64,000 bases of DNA from Boesenbergia rotunda (lineage: Eukaryota; Streptophyta; Magnoliopsida; Zingiberales; Zingiberaceae), in assembly GCA_024364735.1 (NCBI GenBank), contig JAGFNQ010000844.1:48396-112395 (forward strand), written 5' to 3'. The notes under the pieces were generated by a model. The model was not told the origin of the DNA. It searched no databases and saw nothing but the letters and a program-made list of their open reading frames with translations. Shown piece after piece: positions 11,801 to 22,383 of this stretch. Position 1 is the stretch's first letter. Every line of letters begins with the position of its first letter. A program made the translations under genes and the position numbers.

Positions 11801-11943
11801 CTAATGATATTTTATCAACGTCAATACCTCCTCTCACGAAAAGATTCAATCGCAAAAACCTCTTTGCCGCCCAAAAATCAGGGTCTGCACATCTAGGGCA
11901 AAAGTCGCATCGGGCACAAGGGCGACGAGCGGAGGATGTGGAA

Positions 11944-12250
11944 ACTTCGCTGGGGGAGCTTGAGGACGACGCCGAGGATCTCGATTTCCTATTGCCACCG
12001 TGGGTGTTGATCGGGCCAGACGAGAAGGGAGTGAAGAAGGTGATCAGATACTGGTTCTACGACGCGCAACAAGGTGAGGGTGACGACAACGAAGGGCGTC
12101 CGCAAGCTCACGTGTGCCCACCTCAACAACCACTCTCTCGAGCGCCGGTCGTGGACCAAGTTCGGCGACGCTACCCACGAGGACGTCGGTGCCCGTCTCA
12201 CCATGGTTTCCACCAAGGAGATCCTCCTCGAGCGGCCCCGAGCTCCGAGT
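11944..12250 (+). pseudogene. EIF3G: Captured fragment of eukaryotic translation initiation factor 3 subunit G
   Basis: Two adjacent frames encode a block typical of the plant eIF3g N-terminal half. Frame 1 gives GELEDDAEDLDFLLPP, then IGPDEKGVKKVI. After a 1-base shift near 12065, frame 2 gives NKVRVTTTKGVRKL, ERRSWTKFGDATHEDVG and RLTMVSTKEILLERPRAP. eIF3g is a host subunit of the eIF3 complex in translation initiation; its zinc-binding and RRM C-terminal parts are absent here. GC content is much higher than in the flanks, as expected for a captured host exon. The frameshift and truncation make it non-functional. Identification is from recognised family sequence, not a search. Confidence 0.85.
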
Positions 12251-12600
12251 TCGACACTTCCTCTTACTTTCCTCGTCTTCTCTTTATTCTGTTTTAATCT
12301 GATTTGCATTTCTAGGGGAAACCTATTCACCCCTGTAAGTAATCTTAGTTTCCTGGATCTACATACAATGTCATTTCACATCTTTAGGTCTCTGCTCTGT
12401 GCCATACCTGGAACCTATTCTTATTGTTCGTTCAAGAGTTAGCTAAGCTCAACAGGTTATAAACATACAAGTCCCACCAATCTTGTTTAAAATCACATAA
12501 TCCATCATTTGATGAATTTCTTATTTTTTATCTGCTCCATTGTTATAAAATTCTTTTTGTGCCTCTCATTGGCTTATTGTTTCTTGGTTTTGTAATGTAG

Positions 12601-12645
12601 GAAGAGGAAAAGGTTGTTGAAGCTTGGGAGATAAGAACTGGCATG
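12601..12645 (+). pseudogene. Exon-like 45-base segment in the CACTA interior
   Basis: A 45-base open segment (EEEKVVEAWEIRTGM) is bounded by TGTAG on the left and GTAAG on the right, both canonical splice-site contexts. It lies 350 bases downstream of the eIF3g fragment. I do not recognise the peptide. It could be a captured exon of a second host gene or of the same locus. Confidence 0.4.
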
Positions 12646-13677
12646 GTAAGAGTATTTATCTGCTAAGAATTTATAATTTATTTTGATGTAAAAGAAAAAG
12701 GAGATAAGAATATTTGGAATTACATGGCATTAATATTTCACTGTGCAAGGTACTTTAATAGCTTTGCTATCTTTATCACAAGGGAAGCTTGTAGACAAGA
12801 TGAAATCAACAGCTCATCTCAATCTAATTGCCTTCTTGTCTCACATCACTACTAGGTTTAAGCATCACAATCCTGTTTAAGCAAGTTTTTACTGATTTTT
12901 CTTTCTTTCTTTCAGGTTGCTAATTGGCTTGGGAAATCAGAAGTTAATCTCAAATCATAATAATTTCTTAAACTTGTGATTAGAGTTTAAGCAATTTCAT
13001 ATGTTGATTCTAAAGCCTAATTCTAATTTAAATGCAAAATTTGCATGGATGGAAATAGGAAGATTTTCATAGATTTCATTAATAAGTTGTGCGATCTACT
13101 AGGTGTGGATTGCTTTGATTTACTGGCAGTATTTACTAGGTGTGGATTGATTTCATTAGTGTGCCATTTCTTATGTACGGTAATGTATGACAGGGAACAA
13201 TTGTTGCCTCAATCACACCTCTGTGGATTATTATTATGGAAACCTTCTATTTGAAGAGGAAAAGGTTACAAAAAAAAACCATATTTTCTACTATATAACT
13301 CTCTCAATATTTGATTCACCTAGCAAACATATACATGTGTGGGTATATATGTATACATATATATGTTCGAGTATGCTACTTTCTTAGTCATGAATAACAT
13401 TGTTAAAGAGCTTTAATGTTATTTAATGTATACATATATAATGCTCTTTAACACTGCTAATGCTGCCCAACTAACCAGTATAATCCTTTAATGCCCATCA
13501 ATGTAATTCAAATGCTTGAATGCTTGCTGTGCCATAATACTTTATGTTATCATCACTTGTTTCTCACTAAAAATCATAATGTATGTTTATCTATTGCTTT
13601 CACGTTTTTCATATTAATTTTTTTGGCAAACACATCTTATGCTTGGATCATGATGTACATGCATTTCTGTACTGCAG

Positions 13678-13884
13678 CCAAAGGATGATGGTTTAGATAT
13701 AAAAAGAGAAGACCTCTCTAGGGTGTTTGTTAGTTTGTTATTTTTGTTGTTTGTTGATACATATCTTCATGGATCATTTTTTATTTGACATATGCATTTA
13801 ATAGAATAACTAATTAGAGTGTTTGTTCTCTTTTTTCCAGCTGCAGGGACTTGTTCGTGATCATGTTCGAAGACCATTAATCTG
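13678..13884 (+). pseudogene. Exon-like segments near the CACTA right end
   Basis: After a pyrimidine-poor CTGCAG acceptor at 13677, a frame reads PKDDGLDIKREDLSR. After a good acceptor (TTTTTTCCAG, ending 13840) another reads LQGLVRDHVRRPLI followed by TGA at 13882. A further candidate follows TTTCTTTCAG at 12915 (VANWLGKSEVNLKS, then stop). These look like leftovers of a captured multi-exon gene, but I recognise no family and the exon chain is not proven. Confidence 0.3.
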
Positions 13885-14611
13885 ACCTTCCAAGCTATAA
13901 TTTTTGTGATTTGAACTTCATTGTAAGTTTAGTTGGGTCAGAATTATATATAATTTGAACTCTTGTAATTTGGGTCAGAAGATATTTTAGTGGTTTCGTC
14001 TGTAGAAAGGTTTTTGGACAGAAGATACTTTTGTGGTTTCGTCTGTAGAAAGGTTGTGGTGGATCTTTATTGTAAATATGTTGATGATATTTGATATATA
14101 TAGTTTTTGTTTCGAGGTTAAATTATTGTCTTTTAATTGAAAATATAATGGAAATATCTTTGTTGTCAAATTGGTATGAAACTGTTGTGGAACAGTACAA
14201 ACACACAACAGATTTTTTTAAAGCTAAACTGTTGTTGTAGATAAACGACAACGGTGAATATGGCATACGACAACATTTAAACACCGTTGTTAAAACTCAT
14301 TTAAACGACAACAGTGAAAACCCTAAACGACAATAGTGATAAACTGTTGTTATTGATATACGACAACGGTTATACAATTGTTGTCGAATATAATAAAAGA
14401 CAACAGTGAAAAACTGTTGTCAAAATGTTGTCGAATGTGATATACGACAACAGTGGAAAACTGTTGTCGTAGACCAAACGACAACAGTGAATCAACAGTG
14501 ATTCACTGTTGTCGTAGACCCCCCCTTTAACAACATGGCCTTTAACAACAGTGGTATTTGGCATACGACAACAGTGATTCACTGTTGTTAAATGCATTTT
14601 TTCTAGTAGTG

Positions 14612-15279
14612 AAACCACCTTCTTCTTGTCCTTCCTCTTCTTCTTCTCCTTTTCTGCAACAAAAGCAATACCTTTCTCTTTTGCCGAGACATTAGCTTGC
14701 TCGTGTAGCTCAAATTCATAGAAAAGATCGTCTAACTTAACAATTGACAAATCCCTCGATACCTTGTATGCATCAACCATGGATGCCCACAAGGTGGTTC
14801 TCGGAAAGGCTTGTAAAATATACCTGGCGATGTCCCGGTTCTCGATCTTCTCTCCAATCACATGGAGCTCATTTATCACTTCCTTTACCCTTCCATGTAG
14901 CTGGCTGACGGTCTTGTTGCTCTTCATGGAAAGGGATTGCAGTTGGGCCACCAGCAAGTCCTTCATGGCTCTTCTGACTCGTTTGACCCCTCGTTCAACT
15001 CTACCAACTTGTCCCACAGTTCCTTGGCGCTCTTGAACGGCCCCACCTTGTTCAGTTGCTCCATCGAGAGCCCGCATTGCAATGTGGTGGTGGCCTTGGC
15101 ATTTGATTGCGCCCTCTTCATCACCTCCTTCGACCATGATCTCATTGGTGTTGGGTCTCCTCTTTCATCGACGGGCGCCTCGAAGCCATCTGCAACACCT
15201 ATCCAATTTTCAATATCATTCATGATGTAGTATTGCATCCTAGAGGTCGTGCGGTGGAGTATCCCTCTTGAAACGCCAT
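14612..15279 (-). pseudogene. gag: Element B gag, N-terminal part
   Basis: The start ATG on the minus strand is at 15279 (MAFQEGYSTARP), matching the start of element J's gag. A deletion and frameshift just after residue 12 remove the conserved F-G-F-YWK segment. The frame then reads MNDIENW, LQCGLSMEQLNKVGPFKSAKELWDKLVELNEGSNES, with another frame change near 14965, and continues through LWASMVDAYKVSRDLS and FELHEQANVS to a lysine-rich stretch where the CACTA element interrupts it. Confidence 0.85.
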
Positions 15280-15336
15280 CACAATTGTTCTGGTTGACTG
15301 TTAGATCTTCCAAAATGCACCGGCTCTGATACTAAC

Positions 15337-16262
15337 TGAAGGATCGTTTCAGGCGTGCAGAGGGGGGGGGGGTGAATGCACTTTTTCAGATCTTGGATCT
15401 CTATAGAATTGTTAGCGCAGCGGAAATAATATGTAAAAGAAATTCAAAACAATGCTAACATTTATCATTTACTTGGTATCCGCCCAGATGGGTGACTAGT
15501 CCAAAGATCCACACGCGAGCACCACTTTTCACTATCGAAAAGTCTCCTTGAGGTGGAGAAACCTTTACAACAAGATCTTCCTCTTTACAGATGCAGAAAT
15601 ATGAGAGAGGAAGCAAGAATCACTCTACACACGAGCATCACTTCGACACTGTGCGGAACCGTACCGTACACGTACAAAAAGTGCTCCTTTTATAGGTGAA
15701 CAAGACAGATTCACAATCTGTCTAGCCCGCACCAGTCGACTGCCCCTGGGGCAGTCGACTGGCCTAGCATTAATTGCTAGCCAACGACTAATTTCGGGGT
15801 ATACCAGTCAACTGCACCAAGGCCAGTCGACTGGTCCGAGGCTGCAAACTTTGTGTGGGTTTTGGCAGTCGACTGCCTCAGGGCCAGTTGACTGCCCTGC
15901 CTCCCAGCTCAGCTCCAGCTGCTCCGGACCTTCTCCTTCACGTGTGCCTTCAGGTCTGCTCCCTTGGCTCACCCCTTGAAGTCCTCTTCCTCTGGCTATC
16001 GTCCCTCGAATGCGCACGCAAGCCTTCCCTTGGCTTGCCTCCATGCCACCCTTCACGTGTGCCCTTGAAGTCCACTTCCTAGCTTGCCCTTGGAGCTCTC
16101 TTCCCTCGGCTCTCGTCCCTCGGATATGTCCACCATGTGTGATTCTCTAAGTCCTGCAAACTCAATCACACATATCAAATACAACATAACACTCTAACCT
16201 TAAACATATTCACCCACACATCAAAACCATTATCTTCCAATCATTTAACGATTGCCTCAACA
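15337..16262 (-). repeat. Element B 5' LTR (right copy)
   Basis: LTR of 926 bp, nearly identical to the left copy. It includes a G-run at 15362-15372 (TTCACCCC... on the element strand, in U5), a TATA box at 15686-15696 and CAGTCGACTG palindromes at about 15733-15900. TSD copy GGAAT follows at 16263. The high LTR similarity suggests insertion more recent than the decay of element A. Confidence 0.93.
15686..15696 (-). promoter_or_regulatory. TATA box of element B 5' LTR
   Basis: Reads CCTATAAAAGG on the element strand. This is the LTR that would drive full-length transcription. The CAGTCGACTG palindromes lie about 40-210 bp upstream. Confidence 0.65.
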
Positions 16263-16519
16263 GGAATGTGTGCTAGATACCAAACCTGTGCTAAGGAAAC
16301 ACACTTAGCAGCCCTAAAAAGAATACTAAGATATGTTAAGGGCACCCTAAATGTAGGGATTTGGTATCCTAGAACCTCAACCTTTGATTTGTCAGGATAC
16401 TCGGATTCTGACTACGCTAGTTGTAAATTACATAGAAAGAGCACAAGTGGAAGCTGTCAACTGTTAGGAAATAGTCTAGTAAGTTGGTGCAGCAGAAAAC
16501 AACACTGTGTAGCTCTATC
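16263..16519 (+). pseudogene. pol: Element A RT C-terminal part and start of RNase H
   Basis: This continues the RT of element A after element B: MCARYQTCAKETHLAALKR, then the RNase H Asp motif SDSDYASCK, to CVALS, where solo LTR G begins. TSD CTATC (16515-16519) marks the second break. Coding resumes at 18750. Confidence 0.9.
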
Positions 16520-18749
16520 TGTTAGTAATATGAGAGAAGTGTCCTAAGGCAATCGCCTTGTAATTGTAATCATTTACTTTAATAAATGAATATTCACTAT
16601 TTGAGTGTACATGTTTATGTATTTGATTGAGATCTTAAACTCATTCACTGAATGTCCGCAATACAATTCACAGCATGAGTGAACTTGTGATGAATTCACA
16701 ACTAGTGATTATCTCTACATGTGCAATTGTGAAGTATTGAAATTGTCCCTAGTCGATAAATTGATAAATACGGACACTATCAATTCTGTTGAGACTAGCA
16801 TGAGTTATTGTCTAATTAGCTGATTCTCACTGGCTGGTGACATTGGGATGTCCGGAGATAAACATGAATGCTAGTTAAGGGAACTAGTTCATTGGAGTGA
16901 CTACCTGTAAAACATCATATGGTAATCTACATATAGATATGTCAATGAAGTTCTTACTGCAGCTTAAGTGCGATGTTCCTTTGACTTGCGGTGTTCAAGT
17001 CATCTTGGTCATGAAGACTTATACTTTGACATCTTAAGCAAACATCTCCAAGGAGGTGTGGACCCAAGATGATTGGGTATAAGCCGAAGTGCCCGAAGAT
17101 GTTTGAACAACCTACAAAGGATTCACCACTCCTTACGAGGAGATGTATACCCAAGGCCTATCGTCGGATTATTACTCAAAGCCTCTGGCCAGAGCATCAC
17201 ATGATCTGAGTATGAATATCTCAGAAACGTGATAGTAATTAGAATCCGTTGGACGAGAAAGACGTTACTTGGGCTAGGTGTGACGTAGTCAGCCTAGTGA
17301 GGACTAATACACATAGACCGTGTCCTGAACCAAGTGGGTATAAGATAGTGAAGGGAATGAGGCACGACTCATTAAAGCTGCTGAAGGGTTTCAGAATTAT
17401 TTCTGAGGTCAACCGTTGATCTTTCGATTAATTGAGGGTCATGATGTACTACTAGGTGCCTCTCATGATCGTTCTATAATTGGTTGATTATAGACGGCCA
17501 ACATAAATCGAAAGCCTATTTAGTCACACGCACTACGAGTAATCCGAGGGATTTAAAACGAGTTGAAAATTGGATTTTCCGATCAAGAGAGATAAGTCGA
17601 ATCTGAATTTATCAGACACGTATTGGAAGCTTAAAATGGCTAAGTCTTTTGAAGGCTTATTGGACGAATTAAATGAGTTTAATTCGTAAGGAGACGACTA
17701 GGATTTGGCCGACCAAAGAGGGTCCCCACCCTCTTTGGTTTGGCCGGCCACAATAAAAAGGGAAACCAAATTGTTTGGTTTAAATTATAAAATAAATCGA
17801 GCGTGATTTGTTTTATAAAATTATGGATAAAGAAATTTATATAAAGAAATTTATAGAAATTTATTCTTTTTATGGAAATTAAAATGAACCATGGATTGAC
17901 TTATTTTATTTTATAAAATCAATTATGAATTGATTTTTCCATGATAAGAAAAATTTATATAATAAATTTCTTGTAAAATTTTATTCCATAATAAAAGGGG
18001 AGACATGGTTGTTTTTATTATAAATTAAGTTATAATAAAAACTTGGCATAACGGAATAATTCATAGAAAAATTTATAAGATAAATTTCTTATGAAAAATT
18101 TATTCTGTTAAAAGGAGACTTGGCGATAAAGAGGCTACTATATAAAGGTGCAAAGGCAAGGCTTGGAAATCAATCCAAGAGATCAAGGATTCTTGCCTAG
18201 CCTCCTTTCCTCTCCTTCTCTCCCTCTCCCTCCTCAAGTGGGCGCCGGCCCTAGAGGTTCCCCCTAGGGTTGCCATGAGCCATCTCCACCAAGAAGGTGC
18301 CGATGAAGAAGAAGAAGCGGATCGCGACTCCTTCATTCCTCCCGGAATCTAGATTCCGTTCTTCGTTTGGTGGTTAGCTTTCATCTCTCTCTCTCTTGAT
18401 ATTCTTGTCGTGCCTTTGGAGAATCTAGTAGTTCTTGTCGGCACGAAACTCGTGGCTTTGCGAAGTCATCCCGAAGAGAACTCAGCGTGGATGCGAATAG
18501 AGGCGGAGCTTCCAAGGGACGCTATGGTTGGATCTCGTCCCTTACTTCGAGTTACGCGAGGTATTAAGTAAATTAGTTTACTTTCTGTAAAATTTTAATT
18601 TATGATCATGTCTACACAATATAAGGTTGCATGCTAGATACGTGGTTGAAATAATTTGAGAAATTATTTATGCTAAACCTTCCGCTGCATGTAATTAAGT
18701 TTTAAAATTACGAACCCGTATCCATGTCAACATGCACCCGGTCCCAACA
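16520..18749 (+). mobile_element. Solo LTR (G) inserted in RNase H of element A
   Basis: The 2230-bp unit starts TGTTAGTAAT and ends GGTCCCAACA. It is flanked by the 5-bp duplication CTATC (16515-16519 and 18750-18754). No internal region, primer site or polypurine tract is present, so it is a solo LTR left by LTR-LTR recombination. A TATA box CTATATAAAGG at 18138-18148 sets the plus orientation. A second, truncated copy is at 20711-22202. The long LTR would suit a Ty3/gypsy family, but no protein is present to prove it. Confidence 0.9.
18138..18148 (+). promoter_or_regulatory. TATA box of solo LTR G
   Basis: CTATATAAAGG followed by a C/T-rich stretch about 50 bases downstream. The same box is kept in the truncated G copy at 21592-21602. 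Confidence 0.6.
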
Positions 18750-19091
18750 CTATCCACAACTGAAGCTGAGTATGTTGCCTTAGGAGAGTGTGTAGCACAA
18801 CTTTTATGGATGATGCACACTCTTAAGGACTTCCAGCTTAACTACACCCAAACTCAAGTCTTCATTGATAATATAATCTCAATTAATCTGACTAAGAATC
18901 CAATCCAACACTCCAGAACAAAACACATAGAAGTCAAACACCACTTTGTAAGAGATCACGTAGCCAGGGGTGAGATAGTCCTTAAGCATGTAGATTCCAA
19001 ATCTAACTTAGCTGACATATTCACCAAACCCCTACCTGAGTTTGAGTTCAGCTCACTAAGAAGCCAGTTAGGATTATGCTTAGTAGAATAG
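18750..19091 (+). pseudogene. pol: Element A RNase H, C-terminal part
   Basis: This reads STTEAEYVALGECVAQLLW (the Glu of the RNase H active site), HSRTKHIEVKHHFVRDHVARG and KSNLADIFTKPLPE, the usual copia RNase H end, and stops at 19089-19091. It completes element A's pol after removal of solo LTR G. Confidence 0.92.
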
Positions 19092-20374
19092 GTTTACTCT
19101 ACTTTTGATTTTCTTACTGCTTTAATTGATTTAAAATCAGTTTCTAAAATAATTTTAAAACTGCTTTACTTGATTTCAAAATCAGCTTTTACTTAATTTA
19201 AAACTTTTTCGACTTAGTTTTATTTTAAAACTACCCCTTTCAATACTAGGGTTCTTTTTCGCAAGTGGAGTTAGCCTAAGCCCTAATCCTAGAACTGCAT
19301 GCACCTATAGATTTAGAAGCCAGCATCTCACAAGTACCTTAGGGTACTTTTGATTGATAACCTAGAATGGGCTGAGATGCTTAGGTCTTTGCCTTAATTC
19401 AAGATGCTTTAAGTCAGTGTATCTGCAGTAATTGGGACACTATATATAAATTAAATAGTAATCAGGTTAAGTGCCAAGTTTAGAAAATCTGACTTGAACA
19501 GAACACATAACTTGACTAACCCTAGCGAAAACTACTGTTTATAACAGTTAGTAAGTAGCTAATTGGGTTAGACAGGACCCTAAAGAGATAATTGAAATTG
19601 GTTTGGTGTAGTCTATCTTGCATTGGTTTAGTACATCACATTAACTCTTTTTGCAATTTATTTATGCACTCTATTTATTTTTTTGCTATATTACTCTGTT
19701 TTTGATATATGGCAAAGGGGGAGAGATAGGAAAAGGAGAGAAGCTTTAGGAAAAGGAGAGAAGCTTTAAAATTTTACATGTTTTTTTTTCATATTCAAAA
19801 TTTTCAAAACTTTATCCTTTTTTCAAAAAGTACTTAATCTAAGTTCCTTTTTTCAAAAGTTTTGTAAAGTACTTAAAACTTAAGTTGTTTTCAAATGTTT
19901 TGTAAAGTACTTAAAACTTAAGCTGTTTTCAAAAGTTTTTGTAAAGTACGTAAACTTAAGCTATTTTTTTAAAAATTTATCTAAGTACGTAAACCAAGCT
20001 AGGCTCAAAATTTGTCTCAATACTCAACCCAAGCCAGGTTCAAAATTTTCTAAGTACTTTTCTTAAATAGAAAAGTTTCAAAAGAGATTCAAACTTTTCT
20101 TTAGAAAATTTTCTAAGTTATGGACTTGAAAACGTCTCTAAATATCATGGAAAATATTTTTCGAAATGTTCTAAGTATTTGAAAAATTAGTTCTAACTTT
20201 AAAACTTAGAAATTTTTCAAACCCCACGAACCTTTAGAAAACCTAGGGGGAGATTCCTTTAGAAAACCTATGGGGAGATTCCTTCGAGGGGGAGGAAACT
20301 AAACTGTTATATCATCTATTCTTGATTAACTTAACTTTTTGAACCGAGTTGCCATAAATCAAAAAGGGAGAGAT
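19092..20374 (+). other. Element A 3' non-coding region
   Basis: No gene seen; no env-like frame. It is closely matched by 60001-61285 of A'. Positions about 19790-20060 are a degenerate tandem array of a roughly 50-base unit (AAGTACTTAAAACTTAAG with TTTTCAAAA). Near the end are repeated polypurine motifs (CTAGGGGGAGATT, about 20243-20300), a known trait of Sireviruses, and the functional-looking tract at 20361-20374. Confidence 0.7.
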
Positions 20375-20710
20375 TGTTAGTGCAGACAGCACCCAAGTCG
20401 AACCTGTGCTTTGATAATGGCTAAAGGGTTCAAAAGTTAAGATATTATATTGATCTAACATGTTCACTAAGTATACAGGAAAAGAAGTCCTAGGTACACT
20501 GGGCACGGAATCCTGGCAAGGAGCTAGGCACCGAAGACCTGCTCAGATGGTGGGCACGAAGTCCTGGTCGAGGACTGGGCACGAAGCCCTGGCAAGGAGC
20601 TGGGCACCGAAGACCTGCTCGGAAGGTAAGCACGAAGACCTGCTCGGAAGCGGGGCACGAAGACCTGGTCAGGTGCATCGGGCAAAAGTCCAACCGCTCC
20701 ATACTTGGGC
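20375..20710 (+). repeat. Element A 3' LTR, truncated
   Basis: Starts TGTTAGTGCAGACAGC directly after the polypurine tract and resembles the first 400 bases of the A' LTR at 61286. It holds a variant minisatellite with a unit near 'gaagacctgctcggaag...gggcac' (about 20490-20680). It breaks off near 20694-20712, where sequence of LTR G begins in mid-unit. Confidence 0.8.
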
Positions 20711-22202
20711 ACGAATCCATTGGATGAGAAAGTCATTACTTGGGCTAGGTGTGACGTAGTCAGCCTAGTGGGGACTGACACACATAGACCGTGTCCTGAA
20801 CCAAGTGGGTATAAGATGGTGAAGGGAATGAGGCACGACTCATTAAAGCTGCTGAAGGGTTTCAGAATTATTTTTGAGGTCAACCGTTGATCTTTCGATT
20901 AATTGGGGGTCATGATGTAATACTAGGTGCCACTCATGATCGTTCTATAATTGGTTGATTATAGACGGCCAACATAAATCGAAAGCCTATTTAGTCACAC
21001 GCACTACGAGTAATCCGAGGGATTTAAAACGAGTTGAAAATTAGATTTTCCGATCAAGAGAGAAGTCGAATCTGAATTTATCAGAGACGCATCGGAAGCT
21101 TAAAATGGCTATGTCTTTTGAAGGCTTATTGGACGCATTAAATGAGTTTAATTAGTAAGGTAACAGCATGGATTTGGCCGGCCAAAGAGGGTTTTGGCCG
21201 GCCACAATAAAAAGGGAAACCAAATTGTTTGGTTTAAATTATAAAATAAATAGAGCGTGATTTGTTTTATAAAATTATGGATAAAGAAATTTATATAATG
21301 AAATTTATAGAAATTTATTCTTTTTATGGAAATTAAAATGAAGCATGGATTGGTTTATTTTATTTTATAAAATCAATTATGAATTTATTTTTCCATGATA
21401 AGAAAAATTTATATAATAAATTTCTTGTAAAATTTTATTCCATAATAAAAGGGGAGACATGGTTGTTTTTATTATAAATTAAGTTATAATAAAAACTTGG
21501 CATAACGGAATAATTCATAGAAAAATTTATAAGATAAATTTCTTATGAAAAATTTATTCTGTTAAAAGGAGACTTGGCGATAAAGAGGTTACTATATAAA
21601 GGTGCAAAGGCAAGGCTTGGATATCAATTCAAGAGATCAAGGATTCTTGACTAGCCTCTCTTCCTCTCCCTCTCTCCCTCTCCCTCCTCTAGTAGGCGCC
21701 GGCCCTAGAGGGCTCCCCTAGGGTTGCCGTGAGCCACCTCCACCATGAAGGTGCTGAAGAAGAAGAAGAAGCGGGTCACGACTCCTTCCTTCCTCCCAGA
21801 ATCTTGATTCCGTTTTCGTTTGGAGGTTAGTTTTCCATCTCTCTCTTTTGACATTCTAGTCGTGCCTTTGGAGAATCTAGTAGTTCTTGTCGGCACGAAA
21901 CTCATGGCTTTGCGAAGTCATCTCGAAGAGAACTCAGCGTGGACGCGAATAGAGGCGGAGCTTCCAAGGGACGCTATGGTTGGATCTCGTCCCTTTCTAC
22001 GAGTTACGCGAGGTATTAAATAAATTAGTTTACTTTCTGCAAAATTTTAAATGTATGATCATGTCTCCACAACATAAGGTTGCATGCTAGATACGTGGTT
22101 AAAATAATTTGAGAAATTATTTATGCTAAATCTTCCGCTGCACGTAATTAAATTTTAAAATTACGAACCCGTATCCATGTCAACATGCACCCGGTCCCAA
22201 CA
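20711..22202 (+). repeat. Truncated second copy of LTR G
   Basis: Matches 17242-18749 of solo LTR G in the same orientation, including the TATA box (21592-21602) and the end GGTCCCAACA. The 5' roughly 720 bases are missing. A small internal deletion lies near 21190. No target duplication is recognisable, and the left junction abuts element A's LTR. Confidence 0.88.
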
Positions 22203-22383
22203 GAGATAAGAGAAGAACTTGAGTTCTTCTCTTTTCCACCTTCTCTTCTCCACTTTTGGCATGGTACAAGGAAGGAAGAAGAGTCCTTCATCTTCCTCTT
22301 GGACGGACGCAGTTGAGGTGGTGAGAAAAAGGGTCGGCGGTGGCGCAACTTGGCTAAGGGGCAGCGGCGGCAAAAACATCCAA
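22203..22383. other. Unassigned 180-bp segment
   Basis: Lies between the end of the truncated G LTR and the gypsy protease fragment. It starts with a perfect 12-bp inverted repeat (AAGAGAAGAACT, 22208-22219, with its complement at 22222-22233). I recognise no gene. It may be the leader of the G element. Confidence 0.4.

Larger units (their letters stand above)
10793..14611. mobile_element. Non-autonomous CACTA (En/Spm) DNA transposon inserted in gag of element B
   Basis: The termini are inverted: CACTACTAGAA at the left end and TTCTAGTAGTG at the right. A 3-bp target duplication AAA (10790-10792 and 14612-14614) flanks it, as expected for CACTA elements. Both ends carry many subterminal repeats built from ACAACAGT/ACTGTTGT in both orientations (about 10815-11090 and 14180-14590). 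No transposase frame was recognised in the 3.8 kb. The interior carries a fragment of the host eIF3g gene and exon-like pieces, so it is a gene-capturing, non-autonomous copy needing a transposase in trans. Confidence 0.93.
4889..16262 (-). mobile_element. Copia element B, complete with two LTRs, inserted in RT of element A
   Basis: The element is bounded by TG...CA LTRs at 4889-5804 and 15337-16262 and flanked by a 5-bp duplication GGAAT (4884-4888 and 16263-16267). It reads on the minus strand. The primer site beside the right LTR (reverse complement of 15323-15336, TATCAGAGC core) matches initiator Met tRNA with changes at its start. The polypurine tract (AAAAAGGGAGAGAT reversed, 5805-5820) adjoins the left LTR. 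Minus-strand order is gag (split by a CACTA), protease/integrase, RT, RNase H. Several frameshifts and stops make it non-functional. Confidence 0.95.
1..20710 (+). mobile_element. Copia element A (Sirevirus-like), 5' LTR outside window, interrupted twice
   Basis: An A-family Ty1/copia element runs on the plus strand in pieces 1-4888, 16263-16519 and 18750-20710. The pieces rejoin when element B (TSD GGAAT) and solo LTR G (TSD CTATC) are removed. Domain order is gag, protease, integrase, RT, RNase H, as in copia. A polypurine tract (AAAAAGGGAGAGAT, about 20361-20374) precedes the 3' LTR start TGTTAG at 20375. The 5' LTR and primer site lie left of the window; positions 1-45 match the leader of element D just before its gag start. 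Sirevirus placement is inferred from the long gag, the RT style and the repeated polypurine motifs near the 3' end. Confidence 0.9.

Noticed and set aside
11728..12297. A functional eIF3g gene
   Set aside because: Frame is shifted in the middle, the start and the C-terminal zinc and RRM parts are missing, and the piece lies inside a transposon.
12074..12442. Frame continuing past the eIF3g block to 12442
   Set aside because: After RAPS the residues no longer resemble eIF3g and the DNA turns AT-rich, like intron sequence.
19092..20374. An env-like gene between RNase H and the 3' LTR of element A, reported in some Sireviruses
   Set aside because: No open frame longer than short chance frames and no membrane or signal sequence pattern; the region is AT-rich repeats.
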